The notes beneath the pieces are model-generated. The model did not search any database, was not told where the DNA came from, and worked only from the letters and a program-made list of their open reading frames with translations. A stretch of 15,189 bases of DNA, from assembly GCA_964525045.1 (NCBI GenBank), contig CAZGFD010000045.1, positions 1 to 15,189 on the forward strand, written 5' to 3'. Below, one piece after another: positions 8,047 to 14,102 of this stretch (the first letter of the stretch is position 1; each line of letters begins with the position of its first letter). Made by a program: the position numbers and the translations under genes. This DNA comes from G020348185 sp964525045 (GTDB lineage: Bacteria > Nitrospirota > Nitrospiria > Nitrospirales > UBA8639).

Positions 8047-8067
8047 CCGAAACTCGAAACCCGGAAC
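8047..8067. repeat. Three tandem 7-bp CGAAAC-type units
   Basis: Directly beside the small hairpin are CCGAAAC (8047-8053), TCGAAAC (8054-8060) and CCGGAAC (8061-8067) head to tail. The 10-mer CAACCCGAAA at 8043-8052 occurs in reverse complement at 9246-9255, next to the first hairpin of the REP-like pair on the other side of recA. The array lies just outside the recA stop codon (8073). It resembles the short GAAACTCGAAAC-type intergenic repeats found in many environmental genomes. Confidence 0.4.
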
Positions 8068-8072
8068 TGCTT

Positions 8073-9149
8073 TTAACTCCTACCCCCCACCGGTTTTTTA
8101 GGCCCTGTCTGCGGTTCGATGGCCTTTTCTTTTCCTTGACGAGGCAGGCCGGCAGCTTCACGGATCCGGTTTTCAATCTCCTCCGCAATGTCCGGGTTAG
8201 CTTTCAGAAAACCTTTCACGGCTTCTCGCCCCTGCCCTAGACGTTCATTTTTATAGGAGTACCAAGCGCCAGCCTTCTCAACAATCTTTCGATCCACACC
8301 TAAATCAACCAATTCGCCAACTTTGGAAATACCCTCAGCAAACATGATATCGAATTCGGCCTGCTTAAATGGAGGAGCAGTCTTGTTCTTGACCACTTTA
8401 ACCCGAACCCGGCTTCCCATGACATCCTGCCCTTCCTTAATTGATTCGGTCCGCCGTATTTCCAATCGAACCGAGGAGTAAAATTTTAAGGCATTCCCTC
8501 CCGTGGTGGTTTCAGGATTTCCAAACATGACGCCAATTTTCATTCGAATTTGGTTAATGAAAATGACGGTAGAATGCGACTTGGAAATTGCCCCGGTAAG
8601 CTTTCGAAGGGCTTGAGACATGAGTCGCGCCTGGAGACCCATATGGGAATCGCCCATCTCACCTTCTATTTCGGCTCGTGGAACCAGTGCCGCAACGGAG
8701 TCAATGACAATAATATCAAGTGCGCCACTTCGTACCAAGGTTTCGGCAATTTCCAGGGCCTGCTCGCCGGTATCAGGTTGTGCAACGAGCAAATCGTCGG
8801 TTTGAACCCCCAACTTCTTGGCATAACCCGTATCCAGGGCATGTTCGGCATCAATAAAGCCGGCCGCTCCCCCGCCCTTCTGGGCTTCCGCAATCATATG
8901 AAGACAGAGGGTCGTTTTGCCGGAGGATTCCGGCCCATAGACCTCCACAACCCTGCCGCGAGGCATGCCCCCGATACCCAAAGCCAAATCTAACCCAAGG
9001 GATCCCGTAGGGATCACCGGAATATCCGATTGAACCTCGGCTCCTCCGAGCTTCATAATTGCCCCTTTCCCAAATTGCTTTTCGATTTGGGTCAAGGCCA
9101 GATCCAGAGCCCGTTTTTTCCCATCTTTTTCTGTTGTACGTTCACTCAT
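8073..9149 (-). CDS. recA: Recombinase RecA
   Basis: RecA binds single-stranded DNA as an ATP-dependent filament, pairs homologous DNA and triggers SOS cleavage of LexA-type repressors. The 358-residue product has the Walker A motif GPESSGKTT (72-80), the L1 region EIEGEMGDSHMG, the Walker B-type strand LDIIVIDSVAALVPRAE, and the L2 region FINQIRMKIGVMFGNPETTTGG leading into NALKFYSSVRLEIRR. The C-terminal tail (GKEKAIEPQTGPKKPVGGRS) is rich in Lys, Pro and Gly rather than acidic as in E. coli. The ATG at 9149 has GAGGA six bases upstream; a TTG codon immediately before it is in frame but too close to that Shine-Dalgarno. A candidate promoter lies at 9197-9225. It lies downstream of thpR and upstream of alaS; no recX follows. 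Confidence 0.98.
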   Translation of the reverse strand: MSERTTEKDGKKRALDLALTQIEKQFGKGAIMKLGGAEVQSDIPVIPTGSLGLDLALGIGGMPRGRVVEVYGPESSGKTTLCLHMIAEAQKGGGAAGFIDAEHALDTGYAKKLGVQTDDLLVAQPDTGEQALEIAETLVRSGALDIIVIDSVAALVPRAEIEGEMGDSHMGLQARLMSQALRKLTGAISKSHSTVIFINQIRMKIGVMFGNPETTTGGNALKFYSSVRLEIRRTESIKEGQDVMGSRVRVKVVKNKTAPPFKQAEFDIMFAEGISKVGELVDLGVDRKIVEKAGAWYSYKNERLGQGREAVKGFLKANPDIAEEIENRIREAAGLPRQGKEKAIEPQTGPKKPVGGRS

Positions 9150-9173
9150 CAATTTTCCTCGGTTGAATTTTTT

Positions 9174-9183
9174 AAAGTACTTT
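9174..9183. promoter_or_regulatory. 10-bp palindrome in the recA leader (candidate operator)
   Basis: AAAGTACTTT is a perfect palindrome lying 24 bp upstream of the recA ATG and roughly 10 bp downstream of the predicted transcription start. Its place fits an operator, for example for an SOS repressor, but it does not match the E. coli (CTG...CAG) or Bacillus (GAAC...GTTC) LexA boxes. It is short enough to be chance. Confidence 0.25.
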
Positions 9184-9196
9184 TGCCACGAATCCT

Positions 9197-9225
9197 ATCA
9201 TACCGAACCGCCGTTGGGAGGTAAA
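9197..9225 (-). promoter_or_regulatory. Candidate sigma70 promoter of recA
   Basis: On the minus strand TTTACC (9225-9220) and TATGAT (9202-9197) are 17 bp apart, with four and five matches to the consensus hexamers. The start of transcription would be near 9190, about 40 nt before the recA ATG. This supports recA being expressed separately from cinA-thpR. Confidence 0.5.
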
Positions 9226-9254
9226 CACAGGAAGAGAGTTTCAGATTTCGGGTT

Positions 9255-9280
9255 GTAGCTGCAGCATCTCATGCTGCCTC
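9255..9280 (+). repeat. REP-like hairpin element, copy 1
   Basis: The element reads GTAGCT, then a perfect 7-bp stem GCAGCAT / ATGCTGC around a CTC loop, then CTC. It lies in the thpR-recA gap. A second copy in the opposite orientation lies 93 bp away and differs only at four stem positions that compensate each other. A 5' GTAG tetranucleotide before a palindrome is the hallmark of REP elements mobilised by RAYT (TnpA-REP) transposases. No RAYT gene is in this window. Confidence 0.65.
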
Positions 9281-9373
9281 CGACTGATGTAAGATTTTCC
9301 AAAGGCGTCATGAAGTTTACCATCCTATGCCGACCAACAAATCTGTTTCGATCAAGGCATTTGGTGTTCCGAA

Positions 9374-9399
9374 GAGGCGCCATGAGATGGCGCAGCTAC
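9374..9399 (-). repeat. REP-like hairpin element, copy 2 (inverted)
   Basis: Read on the minus strand the element is GTAGCT, stem GCGCCAT / ATGGCGC around CTC, then CTC. The six flanking 5' bases, the loop and the three 3' bases are identical to copy 1. Two stem base pairs are changed (A-T to G-C and G-C to C-G), each on both arms. It starts 15 bp after the thpR stop codon in the direction of transcription, a usual place for REPs. With copy 1 it forms a BIME-like head-to-head pair. Confidence 0.65.
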
Positions 9400-9414
9400 T
9401 TTTTGTGGCTTTCC

Positions 9415-9984
9415 TCAGCTTTCCTTTAACGGGACCTTTGCCAATTGATGATAGACGGCTCCGGTCGGCTTCAGTTCGCTGCGAAACAGGCAAAGTTGAT
9501 GAACCGGGAGTATCCCAAAGCCCGGGTGTTGGTCTAGGACTTGTGATCTGTCAAGGCCCCTTCCAACCTCTCGGGATCCCTGTTTAATTCGGGCCAACGT
9601 CAGATGGCCTCGAAAGGCTTTAGACTCGGAGGGAAAGCCGAGCGGAATGAGAGCTTCCTCTACTTGCAAAGCCAGTCTCTGCAAATCGCCTATCTGCCCT
9701 GAAACCCCGGCCCATAACACTCGTGGCTGATTCAAATTGGGAAATCCTCCTACACGTTCAATTTGGAGAGTAAACGGGGCGAGGTCTTTTATGGCATTTC
9801 CAACAGCCTGCTGAGTGGAAGCTAGTTGCTCTTCGTCAACCTCCCCCAAAAACTTGACCGTCAAATGCAAAGATTCCGGTCTGACCCAAGCAATTGGAGG
9901 TAAATGCGTTCGAAGGCGATTTTGAAATTCTCTTAATGCGGATCGGACTTGCTGATTGAGGTCGATGGCCCAAAACGCCCGCAT
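9415..9984 (-). CDS. thpR: RNA 2',3'-cyclic phosphodiesterase (2'-5' RNA ligase family)
   Basis: The 189-residue product is a 2H phosphoesterase of the ThpR/LigT family, acting on RNA 2',3'-cyclic ends and, in reverse, joining 2'-5' tRNA halves in vitro. Both active-site motifs are present: HLTVKFLG (H40, T42) and HLTLARI (H127, T129). The start MRAFWAIDLN is the family's usual start. A longer in-frame reading up to 10179 exists but its extra 65 residues lie inside the cinA coding region and have no family match. The ATG lies 7 bp after the cinA stop codon, so the two genes are probably translated from one message. The grouping with cinA and recA matches the known cinA-ligT-recA cluster of Deinococcus-Thermus. 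Confidence 0.93.
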   Translation of the reverse strand: MRAFWAIDLNQQVRSALREFQNRLRTHLPPIAWVRPESLHLTVKFLGEVDEEQLASTQQAVGNAIKDLAPFTLQIERVGGFPNLNQPRVLWAGVSGQIGDLQRLALQVEEALIPLGFPSESKAFRGHLTLARIKQGSREVGRGLDRSQVLDQHPGFGILPVHQLCLFRSELKPTGAVYHQLAKVPLKES

Positions 9985-9991
9985 TGTGCAA

Positions 9992-11275
9992 TTATTTCCA
10001 CTTCCGATGAAGAAGGTATTGCCGTAGAATATCCAGAGCGGCTTGAGAGGCTCGCATTTTAATGGATTGGCGATCCCCCTGAAATTGAAATTGTCGAACT
10101 CTCGTCCCACTTGGTCCGTCAATGCCGATAAAAACCAAGCCAACAGGCTTTTGTATTGAACCACCACCCGGACCTGCAATGCCGGTGATACTAAGGCCCA
10201 AATTTGTCTTACTGATCCTTCTGACTCCCCGAGCCATGGCTCTGGCCACTAAGGAGCTGACGGACCCAAAACGACGGAACAGGTGATTGGGAACCTTCAA
10301 TAATTCCTGTTTGGCCTGGTTGCTATAACAAACTAAGACTCGGTCTAAATAACTCGAGCTTCCGGGAACTTGGGTCAATCGATGTCCGATTAACCCCCCT
10401 GTGCAGGATTCCGCGACGGCCAACGTCAAATCCTTCGCGAATAAATGCTGGCCAACAATTTCTTCCATGCTTCGATATCCCTCCCCATACACCCATTCAC
10501 CCAGGCAACCGCGGACATGAACCACGGCCTGTTCAAATTGAGAAGAGACCTGATTTTCTGTTTTGCGCTGTCTTCCTAACTGTAAAGGAGACCATGTACT
10601 CACGGTCACCGTCACGCCAAATGGCGAAGTCAATAGACCAAATGTCATGGTTGGGAATGCTTGAATAGCGGCTTTGAGCCGATCATCAATTTGAGCTTCT
10701 GTCAGCCCAAATGTTTGAAAGACTTGCCGATTCAATACATGGGTTGGCTTACAATGTTTATCAAGCTCTGGGGCTACTTGTTGGTCAAACATGGCTTTGG
10801 CTTCATGAGAGACACCTGGTAGGGCAATGATGAATCCTCGCTGATATTGAACCAAAAAACCAAAAGCGGAACCGACAGGATTTTTTAACATTTTGGCCCC
10901 TAACGGGATGGTCGCCTGTCTCATCAGACTCGATGTGAGTTCTCTACCATGGGAAGCATATCGTGTTCTTAAAAGGTCAACAGCTTTTTTTCTCCGTCGA
11001 AGCGGTCGACCGGTGACGGTGGCAACCACCTCTCTCGTACAATCATCCACGGTAGAACCTAACCCGCCTGTCAGTATCACCACTTTAGCCCGGCCGATAG
11101 CCTGGTTGAGAGAAAATGCCATATCGGTGTGAACATCACCGACAACCGTTTTCCAACGAACCTGAATACCCTTTTCCGCCAACCTCTCAGCGAGAAATAA
11201 CGAATTGGTTTCTGGGTGACTCCCTCCAAGCAGTTCTGACCCAACAGAGATAATCTCACCTAAAATCACTTTCAT
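9992..11275 (-). CDS. cinA: CinA-family protein (competence/damage-inducible; NMN amidase domain)
   Basis: The 427-residue product has the two-domain CinA architecture. The N-terminal MoaB/MoeA-like domain (COG1058, about 1-170) has IISVGSELLGG, ILTGGLGSTVDDCTREVVA (67-85) and the GFIIALPGVSHEAKAMF stretch. A linker domain follows, and the C-terminal PncC-type domain (about 268-425) has LAVAESCTGGLIGHRL (285-300, catalytic Ser290), YLDRVLVCYSNQAKQ and ITGIAGPGGGSIQKPVGLVF. The C-terminal domain deamidates nicotinamide mononucleotide in pyridine-nucleotide salvage; the N-terminal domain hydrolyses ADP-ribose in studied members. GGLGST replaces the usual GGLGPT. No Shine-Dalgarno is clear before the ATG. 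It is the first gene of a cinA-thpR pair leading into recA. Confidence 0.95.
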   Translation of the reverse strand: MKVILGEIISVGSELLGGSHPETNSLFLAERLAEKGIQVRWKTVVGDVHTDMAFSLNQAIGRAKVVILTGGLGSTVDDCTREVVATVTGRPLRRRKKAVDLLRTRYASHGRELTSSLMRQATIPLGAKMLKNPVGSAFGFLVQYQRGFIIALPGVSHEAKAMFDQQVAPELDKHCKPTHVLNRQVFQTFGLTEAQIDDRLKAAIQAFPTMTFGLLTSPFGVTVTVSTWSPLQLGRQRKTENQVSSQFEQAVVHVRGCLGEWVYGEGYRSMEEIVGQHLFAKDLTLAVAESCTGGLIGHRLTQVPGSSSYLDRVLVCYSNQAKQELLKVPNHLFRRFGSVSSLVARAMARGVRRISKTNLGLSITGIAGPGGGSIQKPVGLVFIGIDGPSGTRVRQFQFQGDRQSIKMRASQAALDILRQYLLHRKWK

Positions 11276-11381
11276 AAGAAAAAATTTGTCAGTCTGGCAA
11301 GAAATAAGACCTGAGCGACCTAGCGCTAAATACTGAAAGTAAGCCTCATCGATCCGAGGAGGAAGCCGAAATATTCATTAC

Positions 11382-11987
11382 CTAAGGAATCGCAGCGAAA
11401 TCCATTTCAAAAATGATCTCGCCCCCTTCACCGGGAAAAATCACGACCGCCGTCGCGGCCTGAGGATCAAAAGTATCATATGGGAAGGAAGCTACAATTT
11501 TTGCCTGATAGGCAGGAGACTCAGGCCAGGCGGAACTACGGACAGCTCGAGCATCCGACCGTACCTGACGGGGCTTGATTAACCGATTACTCTGCTTCAT
11601 CACCATATAGCTGTCAACTGCAAATAGTTGTGTTGAACCATATACCGTTGCAACGATTTGAAGCTCAGACGCCGCCAGAATCTGTTTTATATCTTGTTTG
11701 GTTGGTATCTCAGAACGAAGGGCAAAATGAGCAGACATGACCGTTAACCCATTCATTTTGGTCATTAGAAACCCGTGCGATTTTAATTCTGCACCAGAAC
11801 CAAATTGCCGATATAATTTATTCGGAGGGATTTTGCGTTTTGCCGCCGCGTCACCTGCTTGGAGGGCTTCCTGAATTTGAGTCTCGGTGGGGTTAAGCAC
11901 AATGGCTTCCGAATTCCCTGTCCTTATGAGTATCAGGACAAGAAAAAATTGAAAAATGGTGAGGCCGCTTTGTATTAGATTGTACAT
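11382..11987 (-). CDS. Hypothetical exported protein
   Basis: The 201-residue product starts with a hydrophobic segment (GLTIFQFFLVLILI, residues 8-21) followed by a possible cleavage after NSEA (about residue 28). The rest is soluble alpha/beta without a family I recognise: a helical part (TETQIQEALQAGDAAAKRKI), a segment MNGLTVMSAHFALRSE, strands LQIVATVYGS and AVVIFPGEGG, and the end EIIFEMDFAAIP. The N-region lacks the positive charge usual for signal peptides. A TTG at 12017 in the same frame would add ten residues, but GGAGG (12024-12020) is only two bases from it; the ATG at 11987 has no nearby Shine-Dalgarno. The start is therefore uncertain. It is 106 bp upstream of cinA and divergent from the ChdC-like gene. 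Confidence 0.7.
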   Translation of the reverse strand: MYNLIQSGLTIFQFFLVLILIRTGNSEAIVLNPTETQIQEALQAGDAAAKRKIPPNKLYRQFGSGAELKSHGFLMTKMNGLTVMSAHFALRSEIPTKQDIKQILAASELQIVATVYGSTQLFAVDSYMVMKQSNRLIKPRQVRSDARAVRSSAWPESPAYQAKIVASFPYDTFDPQAATAVVIFPGEGGEIIFEMDFAAIP

Positions 11988-12037
11988 AAAAAGAAAATCA
12001 CCAACCGCCGATACCAAATCCTCCGGGTCCTGTCAAT

Positions 12038-12043
12038 ATTATA
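12038..12043 (-). promoter_or_regulatory. Candidate -10 box for the exported hypothetical gene
   Basis: A perfect TATAAT reads on the minus strand in an AT-rich stretch of the divergent intergenic region. A -35 hexamer at standard spacing is poor. Transcription would start near 12031, directly ahead of GGAGG at 12024-12020, which supports the 12017 or 11987 start of the gene. Confidence 0.35.
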
Positions 12044-12133
12044 TTTTCTAACTTTTTACTTTAATTTATTTATCTTTTGTTCCAATGCCTATTGGAAAGT
12101 GTACATTATTTCCTGCCTCGGCTTGGTTCATCA

Positions 12134-12162
12134 TTGACAAAAATGATAAAGAGTTGATAAAT
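12134..12162 (+). promoter_or_regulatory. Candidate sigma70 promoter of the ChdC-like gene
   Basis: A perfect -35 TTGACA (12134-12139) is followed after 17 bp by ATAAAT (12157-12162), or after 16 bp by GATAAA. TGATAAA occurs twice at 11-bp spacing (12144-12150 and 12155-12161), overlapping the -10 and possibly forming a protein-binding direct repeat. The leader would be about 50 nt to the ATG at 12221. Confidence 0.5.
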
Positions 12163-12220
12163 AGGCAGATCTTTCCCCTAACTTATTCATATCTTTAAGG
12201 ATTGTGAAGGGAGTACGAGA

Positions 12221-12928
12221 ATGGCCGGAGCCGAAGAAAAAGCAAAACGCCAATTTGTAAATTTTAGTTTTCATAAGGTTGACCCTCAGTGGCGACGGCT
12301 TCCTAAGGAAGAACGCGATAGGGGAAAGCAGGAGTTTATCCGCGCGGTTGAAGAATATGCCGGTAAGGTCATTGTCGTCCCCTATACCACGGTCGGCATT
12401 CGCGGTGATTGCGACTTCATGCTCTGGCGAATCGGGTATGAACTTGAATTGTTTCAAGAAATGATGTCCAAGATGCTTGCGACGGGCTTGGGGAACTACC
12501 TCACGACCCCTTATTCCTATCTTTCCATGACCAAACGATCGGTTTACGTCGATCACCATGTTCATGAAGGCCAGGATAGTCGACGCCTTAAAATTACACC
12601 AGGCCGTTCAAAGTACATTTTTGTTTACCCGTTTGAGAAAACGCGCGAATGGTATCTTCTGACGAAAGCGGCCCGCCAAGGGATGATGGATGAGCACATT
12701 GAAATTGGTCATCGTTATCCTTCCGTTAAGCTCAATACCACCTACTCGTTCGGGTTGGACGACCAGGAATTTGTGGTGGCATTTGAGACGGACGAACCAC
12801 AAGATTTTCTGGATTTAGTCATGGCCCTACGTGAGGCAGAGGGAAGCCGGTATACCAAACGCGACATACCCATTTTTACCTGCATTATGAAAAGTTTGAA
12901 AGAAATGGTCGATACCATTGGCGGGTAA
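12221..12928 (+). CDS. Chlorite-dismutase-family haem protein, probable coproheme decarboxylase (ChdC/HemQ)
   Basis: The 235-residue product belongs to the chlorite dismutase superfamily. It has no signal peptide, so it should be cytoplasmic. YPFEKTREWYLL (Y136, K140) holds the catalytic-Tyr region of ChdC, and EHIEIGHRYPSVK supplies the probable proximal haem ligand H159. NTTYSFGLDDQEFVVAFE (172-189) and DLVMALREAEGSRYTKRDIPIFT follow. By alignment to GLDD, the distal position that is Arg in true chlorite dismutases and Gln in Firmicutes ChdC is Leu171 here; the xNTxxSFGL pattern is closest to actinobacterial-type ChdC. ChdC converts coproheme III to haem b with peroxide. GGGAG lies 8 bases before the ATG. 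A strong-looking promoter precedes it. Detoxification of chlorite is unlikely without the distal Arg. The exact activity is inferred. Confidence 0.87.
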   Translation: MAGAEEKAKRQFVNFSFHKVDPQWRRLPKEERDRGKQEFIRAVEEYAGKVIVVPYTTVGIRGDCDFMLWRIGYELELFQEMMSKMLATGLGNYLTTPYSYLSMTKRSVYVDHHVHEGQDSRRLKITPGRSKYIFVYPFEKTREWYLLTKAARQGMMDEHIEIGHRYPSVKLNTTYSFGLDDQEFVVAFETDEPQDFLDLVMALREAEGSRYTKRDIPIFTCIMKSLKEMVDTIGG

Positions 12929-13115
12929 CCTTGGGTTAGTTTCCCATTTCTTCTTCTGACTTTCAGGCCCTACCCCCACCTTTCCTGTTGTTTCTCTCAC
13001 GCACCAAGGCCGCTTCGCGTCCACTTTCATGATGGAGAAAGCCATTGAAGTGCGATCTTCAACGCATCACTTGGTCACTATAAGAATTGCACGTTAACCC
13101 GGGGTTGAACCCTTT

Positions 13116-13778
13116 ATGGGAAGGTTTCCTTTCTATCGAACCAGATCCGGAGGCACATTCATTTCCGGATTGATTCCCGGACTGGGTCTTTGGTTGAGGG
13201 GCTATCCGAATCAAGGTCTTGTCACATTTTGTATTGGCAGTATTCTTGGAACAGCGATATGGGGAATTGGGTTATGGGGCGGAGCCGGGGCATCAATCTT
13301 TTTTGCCATGTTGGTCGTGTTGCCCTGGTGGGTCTTTCAAGTATTCCAGACCTCCCTCCCCTCTCCCACTGGCATGAAAGACACCTGGAACATTGTCTGG
13401 AAGCACGGGCATGATATCCAATACTTGGGAGGGTTGTTCTTCCTAGCGGCCATCATGGACACATATATTATTTTGGCCAATCCTCAATACAGTCTACACG
13501 TGTTTTGCACAAGACCGACCGGAGTGCTTGGAGCCATTGCCAAAATACAATCACCCACATTTCATGTTGCCATTGGTTATGGATTCCTCGGCCGTCGCCG
13601 CTGGGCATTGCTCGTGTACCTGGTATACGCCGGATATGGATTAATAAATGCGACGGCAAATTTTGCCTGCGAAGGCTATGGGCGCATTCGAACGGTTTTC
13701 TTTTTCACGTTGCTCGCCTTTACGATTTACGTGCTCGTTCGCCGTCCGGTTTTTCGCTCAAATCCCGCACAATCATAG
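13116..13778 (+). CDS. Multi-spanning inner-membrane protein of unknown function
   Basis: The 220-residue product is largely hydrophobic. Likely membrane segments are at about 14-27, 33-53, 57-79, 102-121, 162-180 and 191-208, with a basic loop GRRRW (159-163) and a basic C-terminus (VRRPVFRSN). The N-terminus SGLIPGLGLWLRGYPNQGLVTF has the G-x-x-PGLG-x-x-x-x-G pattern seen in small hairpin-membrane domains such as DUF6677/TM2-like proteins, but the rest does not match a family I can name. The ATG at 13116 has no strong Shine-Dalgarno; GGGG lies about 12 bases upstream. The 187-bp gap before it holds a possible TATAAG -10 (13079-13084) and an AACCC/GGGTT palindrome near 13096, both weak. It may be the first gene of a unit with the two genes that follow. 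Confidence 0.78.
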   Translation: MGRFPFYRTRSGGTFISGLIPGLGLWLRGYPNQGLVTFCIGSILGTAIWGIGLWGGAGASIFFAMLVVLPWWVFQVFQTSLPSPTGMKDTWNIVWKHGHDIQYLGGLFFLAAIMDTYIILANPQYSLHVFCTRPTGVLGAIAKIQSPTFHVAIGYGFLGRRRWALLVYLVYAGYGLINATANFACEGYGRIRTVFFFTLLAFTIYVLVRRPVFRSNPAQS

Positions 13779-13850
13779 CCATTGGTGATTTTGACAGCTT
13801 CAAAGAAGGTATGGTAACAGACCATATTGATCGAGGAGAAAATACCGGCC

Positions 13851-14075
13851 ATGGACGAAGAAAAAAACATTCTTTATGCCTTTCGAGACCCACAGGGAGA
13901 TCTGAGACTCTATATTGATGAAGATTGGGCCGCTGAGCGGGGAATTGACTCTTCCCAACTGACTCCTGTGGAAATCCCTCGTGAGCTTTTTGCGGAAGGA
14001 ACCCGTCAACAACTACTGGAGTACGTGGCGACCTACCTGGAAAATCTTGAAAATTCAGAGGAGTCCTCTGTCTAA
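13851..14075 (+). CDS. Small acidic hypothetical protein
   Basis: The 74-residue product begins MDEEKNILYAFRDPQGDLRL, continues YIDEDWAAERGIDSSQLTP and ends with a helix (TRQQLLEYVATYLENLENSE). It is strongly acidic and has no signal peptide or membrane segment. The ATG at 13851 has GGAG about 12 bases upstream; an in-frame TTG at 13827 would add eight residues but has no better ribosome-binding site. It lies 72 bp after the membrane-protein gene and 27 bp before the next gene, so it is probably co-transcribed with the latter. The family is not recognised; coding is supported by compact spacing and a coherent strand-helix composition. Confidence 0.65.
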   Translation: MDEEKNILYAFRDPQGDLRLYIDEDWAAERGIDSSQLTPVEIPRELFAEGTRQQLLEYVATYLENLENSEESSV

Positions 14076-14102
14076 CCATACCCAAAGGCTGGAATTATAT
14101 TT

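Noticed and set aside
7942..8072. recX between recA and alaS
   Set aside because: The gap is 131 bp with no frame long enough and no RecX-like motif.
8550..8993. 147-codon plus-strand frame opposite recA
   Set aside because: It is antisense to highly conserved recA sequence; the openness follows from recA codon usage.
9174..9183. LexA box assignment for the recA leader palindrome
   Set aside because: AAAGTACTTT does not match known LexA consensus sequences, so it is listed only as an unassigned palindrome.
9374..9399. Hairpin after thpR read as an intrinsic terminator
   Set aside because: No T-run follows in the thpR direction; the match to a second inverted copy with covarying stem fits a REP-type element better.
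9985..10179. 65-residue N-terminal extension of thpR
   Set aside because: The extension lies inside cinA coding sequence, and the family start MRAFWAIDL is at 9984.
12131..12565. 144-codon minus-strand frame over the start of the ChdC-like gene
   Set aside because: It overlaps the motif-bearing plus-strand gene and its promoter and has no family resemblance.
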